Shown here: positions 1-6,599 of the stretch, one piece after another
Layout: each line of letters opens with the position of its first letter
Numbering within the stretch: the first letter of the stretch is position 1
DNA from: CAZQMX01 sp964594965
Lineage (GTDB): Bacteria > Patescibacteriota > Minisyncoccia > Portnoybacterales > UBA2143
DNA length: 49,005 bases
Assembly (NCBI GenBank): GCA_964594965.1
Contig: CAZQMX010000003.1
Location: 1 to 49,005, forward strand
Reading direction: 5' to 3'
The notes under the pieces: model-generated
Database searches by the model: none
The model's input: the letters and a program-made list of their open reading frames with translations, nothing else
What the model was told of the DNA's origin: nothing
Translations under genes and position numbers: made by a program

Positions 1-1
1 T

Positions 2-584
2 TGGACTTATTCTGATCCGGAAGGCGATGAAGAAGAGCGTTTCCAATTTCAGGTTGACAACAACAGTGATTTTAGTTCTCCTGAAGTTGACCGGGATTAT
101 GAAGACCTTTCCAATCCAAGCCCGACAACTAATAGTCAAACAGTATCAGTTGTTGAATCGCCCGGTTCAGACCAGATTGGCTACAACACCACTTATTACT
201 GGCGGGTAAAGGTNNNNNNNNNNATACAGCGCTGATTCTGGCTGGGTCAATGGTTCGTCTTTTACAACCGAAACCCATCGCTATCCGACAATTAGTTTCT
301 CTTGGGATCCAACTGAGCCCAACCAAGACGAAGATGTTGATTTTACCGATGAATCAACGGTCTATGGCGGAGCAACCAAATCAAGCTGGGCTTGGACTTT
401 TGAAGATGGTAACCCATCCAGTTCTACCGACCAGAATCCAACTATTCAGTTTACCAATGGCGGCCAGAAAGATGTTGTTTTAAGCGTAACTGATTCAAGT
501 GGATTCACCTGTGATAATTCAGCTAGCCCCGAAGTTATTGATATTGAGTTTCCTATTCCGGACTGGAGAGAGGTTTTACCCTAA
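2..584 (+). CDS. C-terminal end of a large secreted protein with Fn3/PKD-like repeats (5' partial)
   Basis: The gene enters from the left edge and stops at TAA 582-584. The first part reads in the frame starting at base 2 (WTYSDPEGDEEERFQFQVD..YYWRVKV). After the N run it continues in a different frame (YSADSGWVNGSSFTTE..WTFEDGNPSS..SVTDSSGF). The apparent frame change therefore coincides with the scaffold gap at 214-223 and is best explained by unknown gap length. The pattern 'YYWRVKV...GWVNGSSFTT' is typical of Fn3-like modules, and 'WTFEDG..VVLSVTDSSG' of PKD-like modules, both in bacterial exoproteins. A terminator follows directly. There is no C-terminal anchor: the end is 'PDWREVLP'. 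The specific function is unknown. Confidence 0.7.
214..223. other. Assembly gap (10 Ns)
   Basis: Ten consecutive Ns lie inside the first coding region. The reading frame differs on the two sides, so the true gap length is unknown and the protein cannot be joined across it. Confidence 0.98.
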
Positions 585-611
585 TTAATTAAACCAGATT
601 GAGATATTCAC

Positions 612-636
612 AAACGCTTCATTGGAAGCGTTTTTT
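612..636 (+). terminator. Rho-independent terminator
   Basis: Arms AAACGCTTC and GAAGCGTTT enclose a 4-nt loop (ATTG) and run into a T tract. It ends the exoprotein gene. The next promoter begins within the hairpin, at 623. Confidence 0.9.
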
Positions 637-650
637 GTTTGTGATATAAT
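623..650 (+). promoter_or_regulatory. Sigma-70-like promoter of the pilin operon, probably leaderless
   Basis: TTGGAA (623-628), a 16-bp spacer and TATAAT (645-650). Only 6 nt separate the -10 box from the ATG at 657, so transcription should begin at or next to the start codon. No Shine-Dalgarno sequence is present. Confidence 0.7.
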
Positions 651-656
651 AGGGTA

Positions 657-2543
657 ATGGTTAATTTTCTAAGAAAAAGAAAACAAGCCGGTTTTAGTTT
701 AACCGAGCTTTTAGTCGTGATGTTTATTATCGGCCTGCTTTCTTCTCTTGTCCTGATTAATTACCGGAGCAATCAGAATAAGCATGCTCTTTCCCAGTCT
801 ACCCAGAAACTGGTTTCTGACATCAAAAAGGCGCAGAATATGGCTCTGAGCGGGACAGATATTGTCGGGAACTATTACGGTTACGGCGTTTATCTGGTTG
901 ATAACGCCACTTCTTATTTAATCTACGGCGATATTAATAATAATTCGAGTTACCAGGTCGGCGATACGATTATTGAGACAATTAATTTAAACGAGAAAAT
1001 TAGGATTAAAGAAACCGCTCCTTTATCAACTGAAATCGATATCTTTTTCAGGCCGCCCAATCCAATCACCTATATTGATGGCAGTAATTTGGCTGGTAAA
1101 AATGCTACTGTTACCCTTGAAATTATTGATACTTCGAATACTAAGATAGTCACTATTAGTACGGCCGGGGTTGTCCAGGTCGGCTCTCTGCCTTCAATTC
1201 CCAATATCCCGCCGGTAGCAGATATTGATGCTGATCCTTTGAGCGGCGATGTGCCCTTAGAAGTTGATTTTGACGCTTCGGGTTCATATGATTTGGATGG
1301 AGAAATTGTCAGTTACGAGTGGGATTTTGGCGACGGTGATGATGATACCGGCGAGACGACCAATCATACCTATGATGAAGCCGGTGATTATCTGGTCACT
1401 TTAGTTGTGACGGATGATAACAGTGACACAGATAATGATACGGTTAGTATAAGTGTTTCCGAGAGTAACTATTTCGGTGATGGCTTAGACGGAGATGTTA
1501 CTATTAGTGCTAATACTTCTCTGGAAGTTCAGAATAAGGATGGTTCCTATGATGGCGATATGGTCGTTATGAATTACAATAATCTGACTATTGATGCTGG
1601 AGTGACTTTAACCACTGATCAGCCTGGCCGAGGTCTTTTAATCTATGTCAGAGAGAATGCTACGATTAACGGAACTCTTTCCATGACAGCCAAGGGTGGT
1701 TATTCAGACCCAACAACCGGAAAGGGCGCGGGCAATTCGCCGTCTGACGATTCGGCAGTCTCGGTTACAGGATTAAGATACCCGGCCTTCGTCTCCGGAG
1801 AAACAGATACTTTGTCTTCAGCTGATTTTGCCGGAACAGGCAATGCTTCAGTGGCGGCAGTTTCCAGTCAGCCTGGTATTAGCGGCGATGGCAAGATATT
1901 TACCGTTCAAAGAGAAGGGGCTGCTGGTGGCAATGGTGGCGATGCTCCTAATCCGCCTACCGAGCAATATGGCCAGACAGGGTATAACGGTAGCGCTGGT
2001 CAGTCTGGCGGTGGCGCTGGGGGTAATGCTCGGACTAATCCGCCCGCTGGAGCGGCTTCTGGCGGAGATGGTACTGCCGGAACATGTTTTTCCGGCGGTT
2101 CGGGAGGCGGCGGAGCTGCCAGAGATAGCGGTGGTGGCACGGTTTCAGCCGGATCATCCTCTGTTTATGGAGGGCGAGGTGGAAACGGCGCAGGATTTAA
2201 TTGTAGTTATCAGGGTTGTGGCGGAGTTGGTAATCCAGGAGGTTCTAATGGTGGTTGTAGTGGTAGCGCTCCCAGTGGCACCGGAGGACTCTTGATACTG
2301 ATTGTCGGCGGAGATTTGAGCGGTACAGGCAATATTCATGCAAAGGGTACGGCAGGAGCCTATGTTAACTGGAACTGGGTTATGGGAGCCGGTGGTGGTT
2401 CAGGCGGCGGCAATATCATTATTCTTTACGGCGGAACCAACAGCCAAAGTTGGGATATTAGCGCCGATGGTGTTGCTAATAGCGGTACTTCGCAAAGAGG
2501 TGGTCATGGTTCTGTCCAGGGTCCAACGCAAATCAATCCTTAA
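657..2543 (+). CDS. Prepilin-like protein fused to a PKD domain and a glycine-rich C-terminal region
   Basis: The N-terminus has a type IV prepilin/pseudopilin signal: basic leader, then G12|FSLTE with Glu at +5 (E17) and a hydrophobic helix. This is followed by a GspH/FimT-like head to about residue 175. A PKD domain follows at about 183-270 (PPVADIDADP.., YEWDFGDG.., HTYDEAGDYLVTLVVTD). The rest is a beta-rich 'NLTIDAGVTLTTD' segment and, from about residue 419, a very glycine-rich stretch (GGSGGGG, GGRGGNG). At 628 residues it is several times larger than usual minor pilins. It leads a run of four pilin-like genes and is probably exported by a type IV pilus or pseudopilus machine. A tip-adhesin role is inferred from the architecture, which recalls the glycine-rich tips of phage fibre adhesins. 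Confidence 0.85.
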   Translation: MVNFLRKRKQAGFSLTELLVVMFIIGLLSSLVLINYRSNQNKHALSQSTQKLVSDIKKAQNMALSGTDIVGNYYGYGVYLVDNATSYLIYGDINNNSSYQVGDTIIETINLNEKIRIKETAPLSTEIDIFFRPPNPITYIDGSNLAGKNATVTLEIIDTSNTKIVTISTAGVVQVGSLPSIPNIPPVADIDADPLSGDVPLEVDFDASGSYDLDGEIVSYEWDFGDGDDDTGETTNHTYDEAGDYLVTLVVTDDNSDTDNDTVSISVSESNYFGDGLDGDVTISANTSLEVQNKDGSYDGDMVVMNYNNLTIDAGVTLTTDQPGRGLLIYVRENATINGTLSMTAKGGYSDPTTGKGAGNSPSDDSAVSVTGLRYPAFVSGETDTLSSADFAGTGNASVAAVSSQPGISGDGKIFTVQREGAAGGNGGDAPNPPTEQYGQTGYNGSAGQSGGGAGGNARTNPPAGAASGGDGTAGTCFSGGSGGGGAARDSGGGTVSAGSSSVYGGRGGNGAGFNCSYQGCGGVGNPGGSNGGCSGSAPSGTGGLLILIVGGDLSGTGNIHAKGTAGAYVNWNWVMGAGGGSGGGNIIILYGGTNSQSWDISADGVANSGTSQRGGHGSVQGPTQINP

Positions 2544-2555
2544 TTAAGTATATAA

Positions 2556-3029
2556 ATGAAAAAAAACGAAAACGGATTTAGTTTTATTGGAGTGATTATA
2601 GCCCTGACAATTACTTCGGTTTCTATCGTTGCTATTTTAGCTTTGATTAACACTTCTTTAAAAGCTGGCAATAAAGGGAAAATGAGTTTAATGGCGGCTG
2701 GCTTGGCCCAGGAAGGAATAGAACTAATCAGAGATATGAGAAAATCAGAAGCTGACTGGGATGATTGGTATAGTTCGGTTTCAAGCGGTGACTACCTGGT
2801 TCAGCATGACAACGGCTCACTTTTATCTTTTTCCGAGACACCTTTGAAACTAGACAGCAATACCGGACTTTATCAATACGATAACGGTACCAATTCTTCC
2901 TTTTACCGCAAAGTGACTTTAACCAAGGTTTCAGCCAATGAAATCAAGGTTCTTATTGAAGTTAAATGGTTGTTTCAGGAAAGTTGGCAATATTTAACTG
3001 CTGAAAATAGGCTATGGAATTGGAAATGA
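2556..3029 (+). CDS. Minor prepilin, GspI/PilV-like
   Basis: A short basic leader ends in NG7|FSFIG, followed by a long hydrophobic helix and 'AGLAQEGIELIRDMR', typical of PilV/GspI-type minor pilins. At +5 the usual Glu is replaced by Gly (G12). Glu5 normally pairs with the N-terminus of the neighbouring subunit during assembly, so this subunit may sit at the tip, as GspK-like subunits do. The gene begins 12 nt after the preceding stop and is surely in the same operon. It ends in TGA, directly followed by a perfect hairpin. Confidence 0.8.
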   Translation: MKKNENGFSFIGVIIALTITSVSIVAILALINTSLKAGNKGKMSLMAAGLAQEGIELIRDMRKSEADWDDWYSSVSSGDYLVQHDNGSLLSFSETPLKLDSNTGLYQYDNGTNSSFYRKVTLTKVSANEIKVLIEVKWLFQESWQYLTAENRLWNWK

Positions 3030-3050
3030 CCATTTTGTAACAAAATGGTC
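3028..3050 (+). repeat. Perfect inverted repeat after the GspI-like gene
   Basis: Arms GACCATTTTG and CAAAATGGTC flank a 3-nt TAA loop. It overlaps the stop codon of the preceding gene and abuts one copy of the dispersed CATCCTGAG element (3051-3074). There is no T tract, so it is more likely an RNA-stabilising or processing hairpin than a full terminator. Confidence 0.7.
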
Positions 3051-3074
3051 ATCCTGAGTGAAATCGAAGGATCT
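3051..3074 (+). repeat. Dispersed repeat B, copy 1 (ATCCTGAG...CGAAGGAT)
   Basis: ATCCTGAGTG, a short centre, then TCGAAGGATCT; the ATCCT/AGGAT ends are complementary. It is the same element as at 27109-27132 (inverted) and 40807-40866. It lies between two pilin genes. Confidence 0.75.
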
Positions 3075-3081
3075 AAAATAA

Positions 3082-3573
3082 ATGAAATTAAAAAACAAAA
3101 AAGAAAGAGGAGTCGGCCTGGTTGAAATGCTGGTTGCTATGGTTGTTTTTGGCTTGATTATGATAACTTTAGGCAATGTCGTTTTTTCTGTTGTTAAGGC
3201 CCAGCGGAGGACTTTTGCTTATCAAAATACCCAGGAAACGAGCCGGTTTCTTTTGGAAATGATGGCCAAAGAAATTAGGACCAGCATTATTAACACCAGC
3301 GAGGGAAGCGGTCTGACTGTTTTAAACATTACCAATGCTGATAGCGAAACCCTTGATTACCAGTTTGATAATACCAACAAACGGCTTTTAAGGGATTACC
3401 GGGTTGTCAGTTCGGATGATATTGAGTTGACCGGATATTTTTATGTTCAGGAATATGCTTCTCCGGCCAGAAAAGTAGTTACGATTACGATGAAAATAGA
3501 GGCAACCGGAAATAAGTCGGAAGAGGTGACAATAATTAATTTACAAAATACTGTTGCTCCCCGGAGTTATTAA
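3082..3573 (+). CDS. Minor prepilin, GspJ/PilW-like
   Basis: The prepilin signal is ..KERG10|VGLVE with Glu at +5 (E15), followed by a 20-residue hydrophobic helix. The body 'QNTQETSRFLLEMMAKEIR' is characteristic of the PilW/GspJ group. It has 163 residues, a normal size. It is the third pilin of the operon, 8 nt after the repeat element and 3 nt before the next gene. It has no Shine-Dalgarno and is probably expressed with its neighbours. Confidence 0.85.
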   Translation: MKLKNKKERGVGLVEMLVAMVVFGLIMITLGNVVFSVVKAQRRTFAYQNTQETSRFLLEMMAKEIRTSIINTSEGSGLTVLNITNADSETLDYQFDNTNKRLLRDYRVVSSDDIELTGYFYVQEYASPARKVVTITMKIEATGNKSEEVTIINLQNTVAPRSY

Positions 3574-3576
3574 AAA

Positions 3577-3912
3577 ATGACACAAAAAGGCGCCGCCACA
3601 ATTGTTTTAACCATCGTGATTCTAAATACAGTTTTTCTCATTAGTTTGGGAATTAGCGCTTTAATGATTTCCCAAATTAAGACCACTCGCCAGGCAGGTA
3701 CTTCGGTTGTTGCTTTTTACGCAGCTGACGCCGGGGCGGAAAAGTGCCTTTACGAAGTTAGGAAAAACGGAGCCAGTAGCTGTCCTTACACTGACGTTTC
3801 TCTTGATTTTAATTCAAATGCCACCTATACTACTTCCTATGATGATTCTCATACGATTACCTCGGTAGGCGAATTTGGAGGCGCCAGCCGGAAAATAGAG
3901 GTAACCTGGTAA
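3577..3912 (+). CDS. PilX-like minor pilus protein
   Basis: A short leader 'MTQKG' is followed at once by a hydrophobic helix (AATIVLTIVILNTVFLISLGISAL). 'FYAADAGAEKCLYEVRKNG' matches the PilX N-terminal signature (..A..AAeaGve.al). The helix lacks the canonical Glu5. Two Cys in the body (CLYEV and SCPY) could form a disulfide. It has 111 residues and is the last pilin-like gene. An independent promoter begins 3 nt after its stop. Confidence 0.75.
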   Translation: MTQKGAATIVLTIVILNTVFLISLGISALMISQIKTTRQAGTSVVAFYAADAGAEKCLYEVRKNGASSCPYTDVSLDFNSNATYTTSYDDSHTITSVGEFGGASRKIEVTW

Positions 3913-3915
3913 ATA

Positions 3916-3944
3916 TTGACATTTATCGTTTAAGCAGCCATAAT
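3916..3944 (+). promoter_or_regulatory. Sigma-70-like promoter of the HtrA-like gene, probably leaderless
   Basis: TTGACA (3916-3921), a 17-bp spacer and CATAAT (3939-3944). The ATG at 3953 is 8 nt beyond the -10 box, so the message is predicted to have almost no 5' leader. Confidence 0.7.
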
Positions 3945-3952
3945 CAAACCCT

Positions 3953-4699
3953 ATGTTTAAATTAAAAGGTAAGGTTACGAACATTCTCCTAATTCTGGTA
4001 ATTGGCGGTCTGGGAGGCCTTTTGGCTGATAATCTTCTTTTGCCTTATCTGGCAACTGTTCCGCCTTTTTCAAAAATTGAATTTTTCCGCCATGCCGGCA
4101 ATGGAACAACCATTATTAATCCGACCGAGAAAATTATTATCACTGAAAATACTGCTCTAGAAGAAGCGATTGATAAAATTAATCCCTGCCTGGTCACGGT
4201 TCAATCTTATCAGAACAAAATTTTAATTAACCAAGGTACCGGCTTTATTATCACCAGCGACGGCTTAATTATTACCGCCGCTGATTTAATTTCTTCCAGA
4301 ACAGACAATTACTGGATTATTAAAGGCGGAGACTATTTATCTGCCCAGATGATTAAAAGGGATTTGGAGAATAACCTGGCTCTTCTTAGAATAGAACAGG
4401 ATAATTTGCCGGTAGTTTCATTGGTTGAACCAGAAGACCTTCGTCTTGGACAAAGGGTTGTCCTGGCCGGAGTTAAATTGGGAAAAGATGAACTAGACCA
4501 TTTTATTAGCTTGGGAACAATCAGGAGCATTAGTAATTCGACCTTGAAACTGAACTTAATTGAAGAAGAAACCTTGGCTAATGGCGGCCCTTTAATTAAT
4601 ATTAAGGGAGAAGTTATTGGTCTTAATCTGATTGGTTCAAGGGGTTTAACCGAAACAATTCCATCCAGCATCATCAAGGATTTTATTAATATTAATTAA
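3953..4699 (+). CDS. Membrane-anchored HtrA/trypsin-like protein with a lost catalytic triad
   Basis: Residues about 9-28 form a membrane anchor. The rest follows the HtrA/DegP chymotrypsin fold. 'GTGFIITSDGLIITAADLI' (about 95-113) matches the usual 'GSGFIIsxdGxIlTNaHVv', but the catalytic His is replaced by Asp. 'NNLALLRI' (about 139) matches 'tDLAlLki', with catalytic Asp replaced by Asn. 'LANGGPLIN' (about 208) matches 'GNSGGPLvN', with the Ser nucleophile replaced by Asn. No PDZ domain follows; 248 residues is short. It is probably a non-proteolytic scaffold or binding protein on the outer face of the membrane. Its position after the pilin genes suggests a role in pilus assembly, which is inference. 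Confidence 0.75.
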   Translation: MFKLKGKVTNILLILVIGGLGGLLADNLLLPYLATVPPFSKIEFFRHAGNGTTIINPTEKIIITENTALEEAIDKINPCLVTVQSYQNKILINQGTGFIITSDGLIITAADLISSRTDNYWIIKGGDYLSAQMIKRDLENNLALLRIEQDNLPVVSLVEPEDLRLGQRVVLAGVKLGKDELDHFISLGTIRSISNSTLKLNLIEEETLANGGPLINIKGEVIGLNLIGSRGLTETIPSSIIKDFININ

Positions 4700-4729
4700 T
4701 AGTTTTTTAAGTGAATAGTTTGACCGAGG

Positions 4730-4750
4730 AGGGCCGAATTCGGCCCTTTA
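4730..4750 (+). terminator. Hairpin terminator after the HtrA-like gene
   Basis: Perfect arms AGGGCCG and CGGCCCT around AATT, followed by TTTATATA. The T tract is weak, but the position between two transcription units fits a terminator. Confidence 0.65.
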
Positions 4751-4799
4751 TATATATTAGGTTCTTTTAAAAATTTAATCGTGGGAGGAGGTGAGAGAG

Positions 4800-5417
4800 A
4801 TGAGAAGAGTTATTATCCAGAATATTCCTAATTCTATAACCGTTATAGGGGGAATAGCGGCTATAGGCCTTAATATTCTTTTGTGGTTTAAGATTTGTCC
4901 GTCCAGTAACCCCAATATTTTCTACTTAGTCCTTTTTGTTTGGTCAACTGACCTGGTTGACGGATTTGCTGCCTGTATTCTCAATGCTAAATCCCGCCTA
5001 GGCGCCTTTCTTGATGCAGTAAAGGATAAGTTCTTTGATATAACAATGTTTGCCTTTGTTTTCAAAGAACTTTGGGTTCAGGGGATAAACGAAATCCGTC
5101 CCTTGATTATTCTAATCCTGATTGGTGAAGGTATCTTGATAGGGATTAATCTTTTCAGCCGCCATAAAAAGGTTAATATTTCAGTTCATCCAACCGGCAA
5201 ATTAAAAGCAACTTTTTATTTCACCAGTATTGGATCATGGTTTTATGCCCAGTCGCATGAAATCCTTAACCTCTATTTCATTAAGATCCCGACCACTGAT
5301 TTCCCCAGAATTATATTTTTCATGCTTATCCTTGGACTAATTTTTGCAATTTTAAGCATTTGGGTCTACATCCGGTGCTATCGGCTCAAAAAAGAGCGAG
5401 AGGGGGAATTAAAATAA
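4800..5417 (+). CDS. CDP-alcohol phosphatidyltransferase family membrane protein
   Basis: This is a multi-pass membrane enzyme of about 205 residues. The family motif DG-x2-AR-x8-G-x3-D-x3-D is present as DGFAAC..G..D..D ('STDLVDGFAACILNAKSRLG' then 'AFLDAVKDK'), with the Arg replaced by Cys. Such enzymes transfer a phosphoalcohol (glycerol-phosphate, inositol-phosphate or similar) onto CDP-diacylglycerol or the reverse, in phospholipid synthesis. I chose ATG 4800 because a strong GGGAGGAGGTG site ends 8-9 nt upstream; the upstream GTG at 4791 lies inside that site. The acceptor alcohol cannot be told from the sequence. Confidence 0.85.
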   Translation: MRRVIIQNIPNSITVIGGIAAIGLNILLWFKICPSSNPNIFYLVLFVWSTDLVDGFAACILNAKSRLGAFLDAVKDKFFDITMFAFVFKELWVQGINEIRPLIILILIGEGILIGINLFSRHKKVNISVHPTGKLKATFYFTSIGSWFYAQSHEILNLYFIKIPTTDFPRIIFFMLILGLIFAILSIWVYIRCYRLKKEREGELK

Positions 5418-5456
5418 ACTACCGGTATCAATGATTACGATGCCGGTAGTTTCGCT
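5415..5456 (+). terminator. Hairpin terminator
   Basis: Arms AAACTACCGGTATC and GATGCCGGTAGTTT pair over 14 bp (one G-U), with a 9-nt loop, followed by CGCTTTT. It ends the CDP-alcohol transferase unit just before the next promoter. Confidence 0.8.
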
Positions 5457-5463
5457 TTTCCCC

Positions 5464-5492
5464 TTGACAAATTCATCTCCCAGCGCTATACA
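5464..5492 (+). promoter_or_regulatory. Sigma-70-like promoter
   Basis: TTGACA (5464-5469), a 17-bp spacer and TATACA (5487-5492). It drives the small secreted CXXCH protein through a leader of about 50 nt with a strong ribosome binding site. Confidence 0.75.
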
Positions 5493-5550
5493 AAACAAAA
5501 GAGGGAAGTACCATAAAATTCTAATAATACAGACAAAGGAGGGCGTGGAA

Positions 5551-6078
5551 ATGAAAAAGGCAATGAGTATCTTAGTTGCTCTGTCTATGACAATGGCAAT
5601 CGTTTCTGTTGCCTGGAGCGAAGGTGATGAGTTCATCAATCTAACGCAAATCATCGACCTGCTGGAAAAATGGAAAAAAATCGGTAATTTTTCCTATCCA
5701 AAACCGGAGGCTCCGCTGTTCAGTGTTCTCAAGCGCCAGAACCCGGAAAACAAAATGGAAAAAGCTTTTGTGGTATATGTTTTCCACAGTCCTAATTGGG
5801 ATTTCTATATTCATTCATTTCACAGGGTCTACTACAAGGAAAAGGGGAAATCTTTTCTGGAAAGCTATTATCCGTCTGATTCCCCAGTGATTTTTTCCAA
5901 GTTTCATTTCTACGAAAACCGTAAAGATAAAAATTGCGGCAAATGTCACAATGTTCCAATTGGGCCGGATTCCCCATCCGACGAGGAGCCAGAATCAGAA
6001 AGTCCTATTACGCCCGTTTCCAAGCCGCCACCCGGACAGGCTCTAAGTATGGCCTGTTTTAGTTCACATTTCAAATAG
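5551..6078 (+). CDS. Small secreted protein with a single CXXCH motif
   Basis: I do not recognise the family. The start at ATG 5551 is fixed by AAAGGAGGG 7 nt upstream; an upstream extension would cross the promoter. The N-terminus is a signal peptide (MKKAMSILVALSMTMAIVSVAWSEG, cleavage near 'AWS'). The mature protein is rich in aromatic residues (FYIHSFHRVYYKEKG, FSKFHFYENRK). It contains 'NCGKCHNVP', a CXXCH sequence as used for covalent haem c attachment. It ends in a Pro/Ser/Glu-rich tail. If haem is attached it would be a monohaem c-type protein outside the membrane; a metal- or disulfide-binding role is equally open. It has 175 residues and stands as a single-gene unit. Confidence 0.7.
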   Translation: MKKAMSILVALSMTMAIVSVAWSEGDEFINLTQIIDLLEKWKKIGNFSYPKPEAPLFSVLKRQNPENKMEKAFVVYVFHSPNWDFYIHSFHRVYYKEKGKSFLESYYPSDSPVIFSKFHFYENRKDKNCGKCHNVPIGPDSPSDEEPESESPITPVSKPPPGQALSMACFSSHFK

Positions 6079-6099
6079 TTTTTTACAACGGAGGCAATA

Positions 6100-6201
6100 A
6101 TGGAGGTTATACTGAATCTGAACCGCGGGGCTAGTTACAGACGAGCCCTTTTTGGTTGGAATAAAAAAACCCGTTCAATCATTGGTCAATCAAACCCTTG
6201 A
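6100..6201 (+). CDS. Possible 33-residue ORF with ribosome binding site
   Basis: ATG 6100 follows ACGGAGGC at a good distance and opens 33 codons, ending in TGA. The product is basic (..NRGASYRRALFGWNKKTR..). A terminator-like hairpin (6128-6153) lies inside it and the next promoter overlaps its stop, so it may be only leftover sequence between units. No family is recognised. Confidence 0.3.
   Translation: MEVILNLNRGASYRRALFGWNKKTRSIIGQSNP
6128..6153 (+). terminator. Terminator-like hairpin
   Basis: GGGCT and AGCCC arms with an 11-nt loop, followed by TTTTT. It would end transcription from the promoter at 5464. Confidence 0.6.
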
Positions 6202-6225
6202 CAAAAATTCTCCATTTGCTATACT
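6198..6225 (+). promoter_or_regulatory. Strong sigma-70-like promoter of the T-box leader
   Basis: TTGACA (6198-6203), a 16-bp spacer and TATACT (6220-6225), close to consensus. The transcript should begin near 6232 and carry a leader of about 370 nt before the ATG at 6600. Confidence 0.85.
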
Positions 6226-6231
6226 TGTATT

Positions 6232-6540
6232 AACTTTGAAAATTACAAAACCTATAACTAGATCCCGAGATACTCGGGGTTGGGTCTAGTTTATTCATAT
6301 CGTTATGAAAGGGTGGTTCTTGCGTCAGTGAGAGCCCGGCTTCCTCCGTAATCATAGGATAACTGATGTCGTCCCGCCAAGGCGGGAGACTGAGTCGGTA
6401 AGTGGTTTTGAATCCGTTTTACTGACGGATTTTTCCGTTTATATGGGTTCAAAACAAAAAAGGTGGTACCACGGGAAGACCTCTCGTCCTTTTGTCCAAG
6501 CTTTGCTTAGACCAAAAGATGAGAGGTTTTTTTTATTAAT
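6232..6540 (+). ncRNA. T-box leader riboswitch (tRNA-sensing)
   Basis: The diagnostic T-box sequence AGGTGGTACCACGGG is at 6461-6475. ACGGGA can pair with TCTCGT across AGACC to form the antiterminator. The competing terminator is 6480-6534. Upstream are a hairpin at 6258-6292, a 'GTGAGAGCCC' segment (about 6330-6339) typical of the distal part of stem I, a GTCCCGCC/GGCGGGAGAC hairpin (about 6370-6389) and a GTTTTGAA/TTCAAAAC helix resembling stem III (about 6405-6455). T-boxes bind uncharged tRNA and let transcription continue when an amino acid is scarce. I could not assign the specifier codon with confidence, so the amino acid sensed is unknown. The downstream gene is not an aminoacyl-tRNA synthetase or transporter, which is unusual. 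Confidence 0.88.
6480..6534 (+). terminator. T-box terminator hairpin
   Basis: Arms CCTCTCGTCCTTTTG and CAAAAGATGAGAGG followed by eight Ts. The left arm also takes part in the antiterminator, as expected for a transcriptional T-box. Confidence 0.9.
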
Positions 6541-6599
6541 CTCTTAATAGTTCCTTAACCTAGGACAAAATAAATGATTTCCAGAAAGGAGGATTTGCC

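Noticed and set aside
1828..2295. Alternative-frame ORF inside the glycine-rich part of the pilin fusion
   Set aside because: It is a shadow caused by GC-rich glycine codons without stops. It has no ribosome binding site or domain.
5431..5550. N-terminal extension of the CXXCH protein
   Set aside because: It would cross a terminator tail and a promoter. The ATG at 5551 has a strong ribosome binding site and starts a signal peptide.
6100..6201. The 33-residue ORF as precursor peptide of the radical SAM system
   Set aside because: It lies on the other side of the T-box unit, contains a terminator-like hairpin, and has no Cys or repeat pattern typical of such peptides.
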